A stretch of DNA of 32,654 bases from an uncultured Bacteroidales bacterium (GTDB taxonomy: Bacteria > Bacteroidota > Bacteroidia > Bacteroidales > UBA932), in NCBI GenBank assembly GCA_905235775.1, contig CAJOMY010000003.1, forward strand, positions 1-32,654. Direction: 5' to 3'. A program made the position numbers and the translations under genes. Shown piece after piece: positions 1 to 7,127 of this stretch. The notes below the pieces were generated by a model. That model was not told the origin of the DNA and did no database searches. It saw nothing but the letters and a program-made list of their open reading frames with translations. Each line of letters starts with the position of its first letter. Within the stretch, counting starts at the first letter, position 1.

Positions 1-1
1 G

Positions 2-1093
2 GACAACGGAAGAAGTGATTTGCTCTATCTCGTGGCCACTCTCGGCTATGACGAAGAGACTGGCAAGTGGAACGACTGCGGATATGACTGGGGGCGTAGT
101 GTCAACTTCAGCGTTGAAGCCGGAGAGACGTATTATGTTTCGCTTTGCACGTGGAATTATGTCGTAAACGGGTTCGCCCTGTCTTGGCAGCGTCTGCTGC
201 CGCCCGCCAACGACGACTTCGCCGACGCCGCGGCGCTGGCAGGCATGTCCGGCGAAGCGACGGGCACCAACGTCGGGGCGACGACGGACGACGGCGAATG
301 TTCATACGCCCGCGGCAGCGCCTCCTGGGACGATTGGCGGAATGTCGGCGAGGTGTGGTGGAAGTGGACGGCGCCGCAGAGCGGAACCGTTGCTTTCGAC
401 ACGCACGGCTCCGACTACGACACCACTGTCGCCGTCTATACGGGTACGGCGCTCGAAAATCTCGAACTGGTTGCAGATGACGACGACTACTACGACGACT
501 ACACGAGCCGCGTCGAGTTCGGGGCCGTGTCCGGAACGACCTACTACATCGCCGTAGGCGGATATGAAATCGGCAACATACGGCTGAGCTGGAGCATGGA
601 AGGCGACGAGGGGGTCGGCGTGACGGTCGTCGTCGACGAGTGCAAGGCGATTGTTGAGCGGCAGGGCAACGCCTACCTCGTTTCGGCGGTGACCGCGACG
701 GATCCGCTGCTGGCGGGCGACATCTCCGTCACGGCCAGTGTGGACGGCGAAACGGTCGACGTCACGGACGGGTTCGAGATCGTCATCGCGCCGAAAGGCC
801 TGACGGCGACCGTCAGCCTCAGGAAGCCGGAAATCCTCGCCGCCGCGTCCGGTGAAAAGGTCGAGGACGATCCGACCGGCCTTCTGGTGTATGTCCAGGA
901 AGGCGGCGAGAGACATCCCGCTCTGCCGGTCAAAACCGTCCGCGGACTCTACTACCAGGCGAGCTGGGGCGACGACCTCGAGCACATGACGCCCGGCGAA
1001 AAGGTGCGGGCGACGGGCGGCACGCTCTGCCTCGGCGTCATCAGGCAGACGGGCGGAAGAGGCTTCTACAAGGTTTCCGTCAGCGAGAGATAG
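2..1093 (+). CDS. C-terminal part of a repetitive secreted protein, Kiritimatiellota-like (5' truncated)
   Basis: The reading frame is already open at the left edge, so the N-terminus lies outside the window; 363 residues are visible. It starts inside one beta-sandwich unit (motif VSLCTWNY...FALSWQ) and continues into a second, complete unit that begins NDDFADAAAL and ends GNIRLSW. These resemble the pre-peptidase C-terminal (PPC)-like domains repeated in large surface proteins of Kiritimatiellota and Verrucomicrobiota. An acidic Asp/Tyr cluster lies near residues 158-168. The last ~150 residues form a different beta-rich tail ending in a glycine-rich GRGFYKVSVSER segment, which I take as a C-terminal anchoring or sorting region by inference. 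No catalytic motif is visible. It is unlike anything else in the window, and a Bacteroidales type IX sorting tail is not evident. Probably from a different organism than the DNA after ~1.28 kb. Confidence 0.6.
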   Translation, partial: DNGRSDLLYLVATLGYDEETGKWNDCGYDWGRSVNFSVEAGETYYVSLCTWNYVVNGFALSWQRLLPPANDDFADAAALAGMSGEATGTNVGATTDDGECSYARGSASWDDWRNVGEVWWKWTAPQSGTVAFDTHGSDYDTTVAVYTGTALENLELVADDDDYYDDYTSRVEFGAVSGTTYYIAVGGYEIGNIRLSWSMEGDEGVGVTVVVDECKAIVERQGNAYLVSAVTATDPLLAGDISVTASVDGETVDVTDGFEIVIAPKGLTATVSLRKPEILAAASGEKVEDDPTGLLVYVQEGGERHPALPVKTVRGLYYQASWGDDLEHMTPGEKVRATGGTLCLGVIRQTGGRGFYKVSVSER

Positions 1094-1116
1094 TCGCCGA
1101 AACTTCCGCCGCCGCC

Positions 1117-1167
1117 TTGACTTTTCAGGGCCAAAAACGATATAATTACCATATTATATCGTGGAGG
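1117..1167 (+). promoter_or_regulatory. Sigma70-type promoter plus Shine-Dalgarno
   Basis: TTGACT at 1117-1122 and TATAAT at 1141-1146 are separated by 18 bp, a near-consensus sigma70 promoter. GGAGG at 1163-1167 lies 6 nt before the ATG at 1174. Neither signal type recurs in the rest of the window, where promoters show TAnnTTTG and starts lack a clear SD. This supports a different taxonomic origin for the first ~1.28 kb. Confidence 0.75.
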
Positions 1168-1173
1168 AAAGAC

Positions 1174-1347
1174 ATGGCTGAAGATTTGCAGAGTCTCTTG
1201 GAGAAGATCAACCGCGAGGGGGTCGAAAAGGCCCGCGCCGCAGCAGACGAAATCGTCGCCGCCGCCAAGGCCGAGTTCACCCTGAAGTTCGGCCACGCCC
1301 CGAAGATCTACGACGTCGTCATCTCCGACGGCGCACGAAAGCTGTAG
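1174..1347 (+). CDS. Chimeric ORF: V-type ATPase subunit E N-terminus joined to a galactokinase-like C-terminal tail
   Basis: This 57-residue ORF starts at the ATG with a GGAGG ribosome site. Residues 1-34 (beginning MAEDLQSLLEKINREG, then Ala/Lys/Glu-rich) look like the amphipathic N-terminal helix of V-type ATP synthase subunit E, a peripheral-stalk protein normally about 200 residues long. From about residue 35 the character changes to FGHAPKIYDVVISDGARKL, which resembles the end of Bacteroidetes galactokinase (GalK). It is followed directly by a Bacteroidetes-type promoter and ychF. Each half is a fragment of a longer protein, so a functional fusion is unlikely. I read it as the point where two unrelated sequences meet, near 1255-1280. 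The GalK assignment is from memory of family C-termini and is moderately sure. Confidence 0.55.
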   Translation: MAEDLQSLLEKINREGVEKARAAADEIVAAAKAEFTLKFGHAPKIYDVVISDGARKL

Positions 1348-1356
1348 GGAATTTAT

Positions 1357-1365
1357 TATCTTTGC
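1357..1365 (+). promoter_or_regulatory. Bacteroidetes -7 promoter element for ychF
   Basis: TATCTTTGC matches TAnnTTTG(C), the -7 element used by the Bacteroidetes primary sigma factor, 21 nt before the ychF ATG. No clear TTTG -33 box lies at the expected distance. Confidence 0.6.
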
Positions 1366-1386
1366 ATCCCCAAACAAAGATGCTCT

Positions 1387-2490
<1,104 letters not shown>

Positions 2491-2518
2491 CGTCATTGAA
2501 AAGAAAATGCAACGTTCA

Positions 2519-2538
2519 TTGAGGGGCGAACCCCTCAA
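2519..2538. repeat. Short G/C hairpin downstream of ychF
   Basis: TTGAGGGG-CGAA-CCCCTCAA, 8-bp arms around a 4-nt loop, followed by a C5 run and GGTCGG. The same order (A/G4-5 stem, C5 run, GTCG) recurs at 6917-6960 after uxuB, suggesting a small dispersed intergenic element. Confidence 0.55.
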
Positions 2539-2582
2539 ACTCCCCCGGTCGGCGAGGCCTTCGAAACCAACAACCAGCAGCC

Positions 2583-3161
2583 ATGATTCAAACCCAGTGC
2601 ACCCGGTGCGGTGCGGCCTTTGAGGCGGACGTGCCGCAGAGCGTGAACGTCGCCAAGGATCCGGACTTGAAAGAAAAGGTCCGGAGCGGGGCGTTGTTCA
2701 CTTGGACCTGCCCCCGTTGCGGGGCGCCCAACCTCCTGTCCGTTCCGTTCTTGTATCACGATCCGGACGCGCATCTGATGTTGGTGCTGAGTACGGCTCC
2801 GCTGGCCGCCGAAGGCCTGCCGGAGGGCTATACGGGCCGGCAGGTGCGCAGCGTGGGCGACCTGGTCGAGAAGATCAAGATCTTCGACGCCGGGCTGGAT
2901 GACCTCACCGCCGAGCTGTGCAAGTTCGTGACCTGCCAGGAGCTGAAGAAGGACGTGGCGCTGCGTTTCGCCGGCCTGGACGGCGCCGACGGCGAGATGA
3001 CCTTCACCTATCCGGAGAACGGTGAAATGGAGCTCGTGGCGGTCGGATTCAACGTTTACGAAGATTGCGCCGGCATCCTGCGGCGCAATCCCCAGATCCG
3101 GGACTCCGTCCAGGGTCTCGCCTGCATCGACCAGGCCTGGCTCGCCCGGTTCTTCCGGTAG
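2583..3161 (+). CDS. CpXC-domain zinc-binding protein
   Basis: A 192-residue protein without signal peptide or membrane segments. Two CxxC knuckles (C6/C9 and C43/C46, the second as CPRCG) bracket a short alpha/beta region ending in a PFLYHD motif. This layout is that of the CpXC family (PF14353), thought to bind zinc. The remaining ~130 residues are an alpha/beta tail typical of longer family members, with no catalytic motif I recognise. The function of the family is unknown; a role in sensing or protein contacts is only a guess. It lies 92 nt after ychF, beyond the hairpin and G/C repeat, so it probably has its own promoter, although no convincing -7 element is seen. It is convergent with the small membrane protein on the minus strand; their stop codons are 10 nt apart. 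Confidence 0.75.
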   Translation: MIQTQCTRCGAAFEADVPQSVNVAKDPDLKEKVRSGALFTWTCPRCGAPNLLSVPFLYHDPDAHLMLVLSTAPLAAEGLPEGYTGRQVRSVGDLVEKIKIFDAGLDDLTAELCKFVTCQELKKDVALRFAGLDGADGEMTFTYPENGEMELVAVGFNVYEDCAGILRRNPQIRDSVQGLACIDQAWLARFFR

Positions 3162-3170
3162 GCCATTGTC

Positions 3171-3196
3171 GTCATTCCGGGCTCGACCCGGAACCC
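3171..3196. repeat. Dispersed palindromic repeat (CATTCCGGGCT-type)
   Basis: TTCCGGG (3175-3181) and CCCGGAA (3187-3193) pair around a 5-nt loop, preceded by GTCA. A related copy with the same GTCATTCC...GGCT/GA skeleton lies at 28089-28113. It sits between two convergent genes and provides the last codons and stop of the minus-strand gene at 3172. Confidence 0.55.
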
Positions 3197-3474
3197 CGAT
3201 CCTTCCGGTCGATCCGCTTCCAGATCCAGTACATCAGCGCCCCCCAGGCGAGAAAGAGCAGCCCATACACCCAGAAAGGCAGCTGCGCCTGATAGACATC
3301 CCAGTCAAGCGCCTTCTCGTACTCCGGGATGTCGGCATAATAATAGGCCCCGGCACCGAAATCCAGCTCGGGATTGAGGCCGATGCGGCGGACCATGATA
3401 TAGACGGCAGCCGCCAGAATGGCTCCCCCCACGACGAGGAGGGCCACCCTGGCGGCTGTCTTCTTTCCGGCCAT
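3172..3474 (-). CDS. Small two-helix membrane protein downstream of yeiH
   Basis: 100 residues from the ATG at 3474. The N-terminus MAGKKTAAR leads into a first hydrophobic helix (about 9-27). A soluble, probably periplasmic stretch rich in Tyr/Asp/Glu (YYYADIPEYEKALDWDV) follows. A second helix about 62-83 ends in the basic WKRIDRKDR, consistent with both ends being cytoplasmic. It starts 5 nt after the yeiH stop, so the two are almost certainly co-transcribed and may act together. I do not recognise the family. The last seven residues, GSGSSPE, and the stop are encoded by the palindromic repeat at 3171-3196, so the native C-terminus may have been replaced or extended by the repeat. A longer start at 3528 would overlap yeiH and lacks support. 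Confidence 0.65.
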   Translation of the reverse strand: MAGKKTAARVALLVVGGAILAAAVYIMVRRIGLNPELDFGAGAYYYADIPEYEKALDWDVYQAQLPFWVYGLLFLAWGALMYWIWKRIDRKDRGSGSSPE

Positions 3475-3479
3475 CGCCC

Positions 3480-4832
3480 TTAGGAGAGGTGCGGGACCGG
3501 GAAGAGCACGCCGCTGAGCAGCAGCCACACCGCGAAGAAGGTCAGCGCGATATTGAAGGTCTGCCCCACCAGATAGAGCCAGAGCGGCTTGCCGCCCTGC
3601 ATCTGCTTCACCAGGTCCTTGAAGTTGGTGTCCAGGCCGATGCTGACGAAGGCCAGCACGAAGGCCCAGTTCTTATACTGGTCGAGCACGCCGTTGATGG
3701 CCTTGACCTGGTCGGCGCCGGCGAGCGGCTGCACGAGGAAGGAGGCCACGAGCGACGCGACGAAAAAGCCGATGATGAACTTCGGGAAGCGGGTCCAGAT
3801 CTCGCCGGCGCCCACCTTCTGCCCGTCCTTCCGGCCCACGCTGGTCGCGAAGAAGAGGGCCACGAAGAAGGCAATGAAGCCGATAAGGATGTTCTGGATC
3901 ATCTTGACCAGCACGGCGGCCTGCTCCGCCTCGCCGCCCAGCACGGATCCGGCCACGGCCACGGCGCCGGTGCTGTCCACCGTGCCGCCGATGAGCGCGC
4001 CGCCCATGATGGCGGACATCCCCGTCACACGGATGAGAACGGGCTCCAGGGCCATCATTAGGACCGTGAAGATGATCGAGATGGAGATCGTCATCGTCAG
4101 GTCGTCCTTCTTGCAGTTCGAGGCCGCGCCCGTGGCGATGGCGGCGGAGGTGCCGCAGACGCTCGTCGCGGAGGCCATCGTGATCACGAGCGGCTTGTTG
4201 TCCATCTTGAGCACGCGCGTACCGAACCACCACATGAACAGGATCACGACCGGCGTCACGATCCAGGCGATGCCCAGACCGTAGAGGCCGAACTTGGCGA
4301 TGTTGGAGAAGAGCACGGAGAAGCCCATGATGACGAGCCCCGTCTTGATGTAGAACTCCGTCCTGACGGCCGGTTTGAGCCACCCGGGCGTGCCGACCGT
4401 GTTGGACACGAGCATGCCTACGATGAGCGCCCAGAAAGCCCATTCCAGATAGCGGTTGAGGGTGAATTCGGCGCTGATCAGGCGCACGAGCACGGAGAGC
4501 AGGAAAACGGCGAGGAAAGCCGGGACGAACTTCTTCACCTTCTCGCCGGTCAGCACCGCGCCGACGGTAAAGAGGACGCCGAGCACGAGCACCGTGCGCA
4601 GGCACTTGAGCCAGAAGGCGCCGGAAGAGAGCTGCTGCCCGAGGGGCACTACCTTGGCCAGTTGGGCGTTGGACAGGCCCTCTCCCCAGGTCCAGGTCTT
4701 GAAAGTCAATGCAGAGAAATCGAATCCTCCGGTCAGCACGGCCACCATGCCGATGGCGATGACGATAAAGCCGATCCAGACGGCCAGCCAGTCTTCCGTC
4801 GTCCAGAGTTTGGAGATGTTCTTGTTTGCCAT
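3480..4832 (-). CDS. yeiH: YeiH family putative anion/sulfate exporter (UPF0324)
   Basis: A 450-residue integral membrane protein with 10-12 hydrophobic segments. It carries the YeiH-family signatures CGTSAAIATGAA around a helix break and GGTVDSTGAVAVAG in a second conserved re-entrant-like segment (PF03601, Cons_hypoth698). Members are called putative sulfate exporters, but the substrate is rarely proven. It would act in the inner membrane. The ATG at 4832 is chosen because a -7 element (TATCTTTGC, minus strand, 4870-4862) lies 29 nt upstream; the next in-frame ATG at 4883 is upstream of that element and so would not be transcribed from it. It heads a two-gene operon with the small membrane protein and is divergent from uxuA. 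No sulfur-metabolism gene is nearby, so the context does not confirm the substrate. Confidence 0.85.
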   Translation of the reverse strand: MANKNISKLWTTEDWLAVWIGFIVIAIGMVAVLTGGFDFSALTFKTWTWGEGLSNAQLAKVVPLGQQLSSGAFWLKCLRTVLVLGVLFTVGAVLTGEKVKKFVPAFLAVFLLSVLVRLISAEFTLNRYLEWAFWALIVGMLVSNTVGTPGWLKPAVRTEFYIKTGLVIMGFSVLFSNIAKFGLYGLGIAWIVTPVVILFMWWFGTRVLKMDNKPLVITMASATSVCGTSAAIATGAASNCKKDDLTMTISISIIFTVLMMALEPVLIRVTGMSAIMGGALIGGTVDSTGAVAVAGSVLGGEAEQAAVLVKMIQNILIGFIAFFVALFFATSVGRKDGQKVGAGEIWTRFPKFIIGFFVASLVASFLVQPLAGADQVKAINGVLDQYKNWAFVLAFVSIGLDTNFKDLVKQMQGGKPLWLYLVGQTFNIALTFFAVWLLLSGVLFPVPHLS

Positions 4833-4861
4833 TTTTACAGGTTTTGGTACATATGCAGAGA

Positions 4862-4870
4862 GCAAAGATA
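4862..4870 (-). promoter_or_regulatory. -7 element for the yeiH operon
   Basis: On the minus strand the sequence reads TATCTTTGC, a perfect TAnnTTTGC, 29 nt before the yeiH ATG. It lies 12 bp from the divergent uxuA -7 element, so the two promoters overlap. Confidence 0.6.
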
Positions 4871-4882
4871 CGGTTTTTTTCA

Positions 4883-4890
4883 TAACTTTG
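4883..4890 (+). promoter_or_regulatory. -7 element for uxuAB
   Basis: TAACTTTG matches TAnnTTTG, 24 nt upstream of the uxuA ATG at 4915. The -33 box is not obvious. Confidence 0.55.
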
Positions 4891-4914
4891 TCTTGGGTAT
4901 AGATTATTGCGAAC

Positions 4915-6078
4915 ATGGAGAAAACCTGGAGATGGTTCGGCCCTGCCGACAAGGTCACGCTGGAGATGCTGCGGCAGATCGGCGTGGAAGGGGTGGTAAC
5001 GGCCCTGCACAACCACGCCCCCGGCGAGCTGTGGCCCGAAGAGGAGATCCGCGCCATGCAGGCGCGCATCGCGTCGGCCGGTCTGCGCTGGTCGGTGGTG
5101 GAGAGCCTGCCCGTGAGCGAGGAGATCAAGTATGCAGGCCCCCGGCGCGACGCCCTCATCGAGACTTACCGGGAGAGCCTGGCGAACCTGGGCCGCTGCG
5201 GCATCCATACCGTCTGCTACAACTTCATGCCCGTGATCGACTGGGTGCGCACCGACCTGGAGCGCCCCCTGCCCGACGGCACGCTTTCGCTCTATTTCGA
5301 CTACGTCCGCTTCGCCTGGTTCGACATCAAGATCCTCGGCCGCGAAGGCGCGGAGCGGGATTTCCCGCCGGAGGTGGTGGAGCGGGTGGAAGCGCTGGAC
5401 CGCACGGCGACGCCCGCGGACCGCGCGCAGATCATCGACACCATCATCACCAAGACGCAGGGCTTCGTGAACGGCCCGCTGGGCGGCGAGGGCTCGCCCG
5501 TGGAGAAATTCCGCGCCCTGATGGCGCCCTACAAAGGTATGACGAAGGCGCAGCTGCGCGACAACCTGCGATATTTCCTCGAGGCCGTCATGCCCGTCTG
5601 CCGGGAATGGGACATCCGCCTGTGCATCCATCCGGACGACCCGCCCATGCCCGTGTTCGGCATGCCCCGCCTGTGCTGCGATGCCGAGGATATCCGCTGG
5701 ATCCTGGGCGCGGTGGACGACTTCCACAACGGCCTGACCTTCTGCGCCGGATCGCTCTCCGCCGGGGCGCACAATGACGTGGAAGCCATGGCGCGGGAAT
5801 TCGCACCGCGCACGCACTTCGTGCACCTGCGCAGCTGTGACCTCCTGCCCGGCGGCGACTTCGTCGAAGCGCCGCACACCGCCGGAAGGGTGGACCTCGT
5901 GGAGCTCGTCCGCATCTTCGAGGCCGAGGGCCGCGACCACGGCAAGACGATGCTCGGAGACGAGCGCATCGGCTACAACCCGGGCTACAGCTTCCATGGC
6001 CGCATGCTGGCCCTGGGGCAGGTGGAGGGCATGATGGCGGCCGTCCGCAACGAACACAATAACAACAGAAAGATATGA
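4915..6078 (+). CDS. uxuA: Mannonate dehydratase
   Basis: 387 residues, the normal length for UxuA, which converts D-mannonate to 2-keto-3-deoxy-D-gluconate in the cytoplasm in glucuronate catabolism. The N-terminus MEKTWRWFGP...ALHNHAPGE is typical of the family's TIM barrel. Likely metal ligands are H239 (in HPDDPP), C277 (TFCAGS) and H304 (VHLRS), with a DHG motif at 341-343; the H-to-C spacing of 38 equals that described for the Streptococcus suis enzyme. The family's usual RPDHG is GRDHG here. It overlaps uxuB by four bases (ATGA), indicating translational coupling. With GH115 and GH67 further along, it would use the glucuronic acid released from xylan. No isomerase (uxaC) or KDG kinase is present in the window. 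Confidence 0.93.
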   Translation: MEKTWRWFGPADKVTLEMLRQIGVEGVVTALHNHAPGELWPEEEIRAMQARIASAGLRWSVVESLPVSEEIKYAGPRRDALIETYRESLANLGRCGIHTVCYNFMPVIDWVRTDLERPLPDGTLSLYFDYVRFAWFDIKILGREGAERDFPPEVVERVEALDRTATPADRAQIIDTIITKTQGFVNGPLGGEGSPVEKFRALMAPYKGMTKAQLRDNLRYFLEAVMPVCREWDIRLCIHPDDPPMPVFGMPRLCCDAEDIRWILGAVDDFHNGLTFCAGSLSAGAHNDVEAMAREFAPRTHFVHLRSCDLLPGGDFVEAPHTAGRVDLVELVRIFEAEGRDHGKTMLGDERIGYNPGYSFHGRMLALGQVEGMMAAVRNEHNNNRKI

Positions 6079-6890
6079 ACGAACTCTATTCCGTAGCCGG
6101 CAAGGTGGCCGTGATCAGCGGCGCTGCCGGAGCCCTGGGCGGCTCGCTCGCCCGGCATTTCGCCTCGCAAGGCGCCGACGTGGTGGCGCTGGTCCACCGC
6201 CCTGAACAGGTCGAACCGACCGTCTCCGCGCTGCAGGCGCTCGGCGGCAATCCCGTCGGGTACGCCTGCAACGTGATGGATACCGACGAGGTGGCGCGCA
6301 TCGCCGACGAGGTGGTCGCCCGCTTCGGCCGCGTGGACATTCTGATCAACGTGGCCGGCGGCAACGTGCCCGGCGCCACGGTCATGCCCGACCAGAACTT
6401 CTGGGACATGAAGCTGGAGGACTGGACCAAGGTGCTGGACCTCAACCTCAACGGCACCGTGTACCCCTGCCACGTGTTCACGAAAATCTTCGCGAAGCAG
6501 GGCTACGGCTGCATCCTCAACATCTCCTCGATGGCCGCCTACGATGCCCTGTCCCGGGTGGCGGGCTATGGCGCCGCCAAGGAGGGCGTGTCCAACTTCA
6601 CCCGCTGGCTGGCCGCCGAGATGGCCATCAAGTACGGCGAGAAGATTCGCGTGAACGCGCTCGCGCCGGGCTTCTTCATCGGCAAGCAGAACCGCGCCGC
6701 GCTGCTCAAGGAGGACGGTTCCTTGACCGAGCGCTCAGTCAAAGTCATCGGCAAGACCCCGATGCGCCGTTTCGGCGACCTGACGGAGCTCAACGGCGCC
6801 GCGCAGTTCCTCTGCTCCGACGCCGCCTCCTTCGTCACCGGCGTCATCCTGCCGGTGGACGGCGGGTTTAGTTCGTTCAGCGGAATCTGA
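6075..6890 (+). CDS. uxuB: SDR-family D-mannonate oxidoreductase (fructuronate reductase)
   Basis: A 271-residue classical short-chain dehydrogenase. The Rossmann glycine motif is SGAAGALG (15-22). NVAGG lies near 92-96, the structural Asn is at about 124 (DLNLNG), the catalytic Ser is at 151/152, and YxxxK is Y165/K169. A PG motif follows the last core strand. The sequence resembles the Bacillus YjmF/UxuB-type SDR rather than the long-chain E. coli UxuB. Linked by a 4-base overlap to uxuA, it most likely interconverts fructuronate and mannonate with NAD(H). A gluconate 5-dehydrogenase-like activity is the main alternative. The final codons form the left arm of a 16-bp hairpin whose right arm begins with the TGA stop. 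Confidence 0.88.
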   Translation: MNELYSVAGKVAVISGAAGALGGSLARHFASQGADVVALVHRPEQVEPTVSALQALGGNPVGYACNVMDTDEVARIADEVVARFGRVDILINVAGGNVPGATVMPDQNFWDMKLEDWTKVLDLNLNGTVYPCHVFTKIFAKQGYGCILNISSMAAYDALSRVAGYGAAKEGVSNFTRWLAAEMAIKYGEKIRVNALAPGFFIGKQNRAALLKEDGSLTERSVKVIGKTPMRRFGDLTELNGAAQFLCSDAASFVTGVILPVDGGFSSFSGI

Positions 6891-6903
6891 ACGAACTAAA
6901 CCC
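6864..6903. terminator. Stop-codon-spanning perfect hairpin at the end of uxuB
   Basis: Left arm 6864-6879 encodes the last Gly-Phe-Ser-Ser-Phe-Ser residues. The 8-nt loop is 6880-6887, and the right arm 6888-6903 begins with the TGA stop. The 16-bp pairing is perfect and no U-tract follows. It has the same design as the hairpin at the end of ychF (8-nt loop, arm inside the coding sequence). Confidence 0.7.
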
Positions 6904-7002
6904 AGGCTCCGCCATGTAGGGGGAGGGTTCCCCCTAACCCCCTCTGTCGCTTTGCTCCGACCGTTCAGCGGGATCTGAACGAACTAAACCCAGGCTTCGC
7001 CA
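6874..7002 (+). repeat. Imperfect direct repeat of the uxuB gene end (88-bp period)
   Basis: Positions 6874-6914 and 6962-7002 are 41-bp copies with two differences (39/41). The first covers the last uxuB codons, stop and right hairpin arm; the second lies downstream as non-coding sequence. They flank 47 bp containing a G/C-rich hairpin (6917-6936), a C5 run and the motif CTGTCGCTTTGCTCCGAC. In the second copy only a 6-bp stem with the same 8-nt loop can form. Confidence 0.75.
6917..6936. repeat. G/C-rich hairpin in the uxuB downstream region
   Basis: TAGGGGG (6917-6923) pairs with CCCCCTA (6930-6936) around a 6-nt loop, followed by another C5 run. It resembles in order and composition the element after ychF at 2519-2552. 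The rest of the 237-bp gap 6891-7127 holds the duplicated gene end, a terminator hairpin and the next promoter. Confidence 0.5.
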
Positions 7003-7005
7003 AAT

Positions 7006-7039
7006 GAGGGCGATTAATCAGTACGCATTAATCGCCCTC
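7006..7039. terminator. Intrinsic-type terminator after uxuAB
   Basis: GAGGGCGATTAAT (7006-7018) and its complement (7027-7039) form a 13-bp perfect stem with an 8-nt loop, followed by TTCTGTGTTGT. The T-richness is modest. It separates uxuAB from the exported-protein operon. Confidence 0.7.
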
Positions 7040-7076
7040 TTCTGTGTTGTGCGGCTAAAAAAACGAATGCAAATTA

Positions 7077-7106
7077 TTTGATTATAAAGAATAATTCGTA
7101 TATTCG
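7077..7106 (+). promoter_or_regulatory. Promoter of the exported three-gene operon
   Basis: TTTG at 7077-7080 and TATATTCG at 7099-7106 (one change from TAnnTTTG) are 18 bp apart, close to the Bacteroidetes -33/-7 spacing, 21 nt before the ATG at 7128. Confidence 0.5.
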
Positions 7107-7127
7107 GCAAATTAAACCATCTTTAAT

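Noticed and set aside
472..505. Asp/Tyr-rich run in the first protein as a calcium-binding repeat
   Set aside because: It lacks the GGxGxD or DxDxDG spacing of known calcium-binding repeats and is probably a loop in the PPC-like unit.
4833..4883. Earlier start for YeiH (MKKTVSLL...) that would look like a signal sequence
   Set aside because: It begins upstream of the perfect -7 element at 4870-4862, so it would not be in the transcript.
3673..6057. A 794-codon minus-strand frame across yeiH and uxuA
   Set aside because: It crosses two well-supported genes in other frames and the divergent promoter region; composition is that of a shadow frame.
7006..7039. The palindromic ATTAAT-containing stem as a possible operator or attachment site
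   Set aside because: A terminator role after uxuAB explains it; no integrase or second att-like copy is present.
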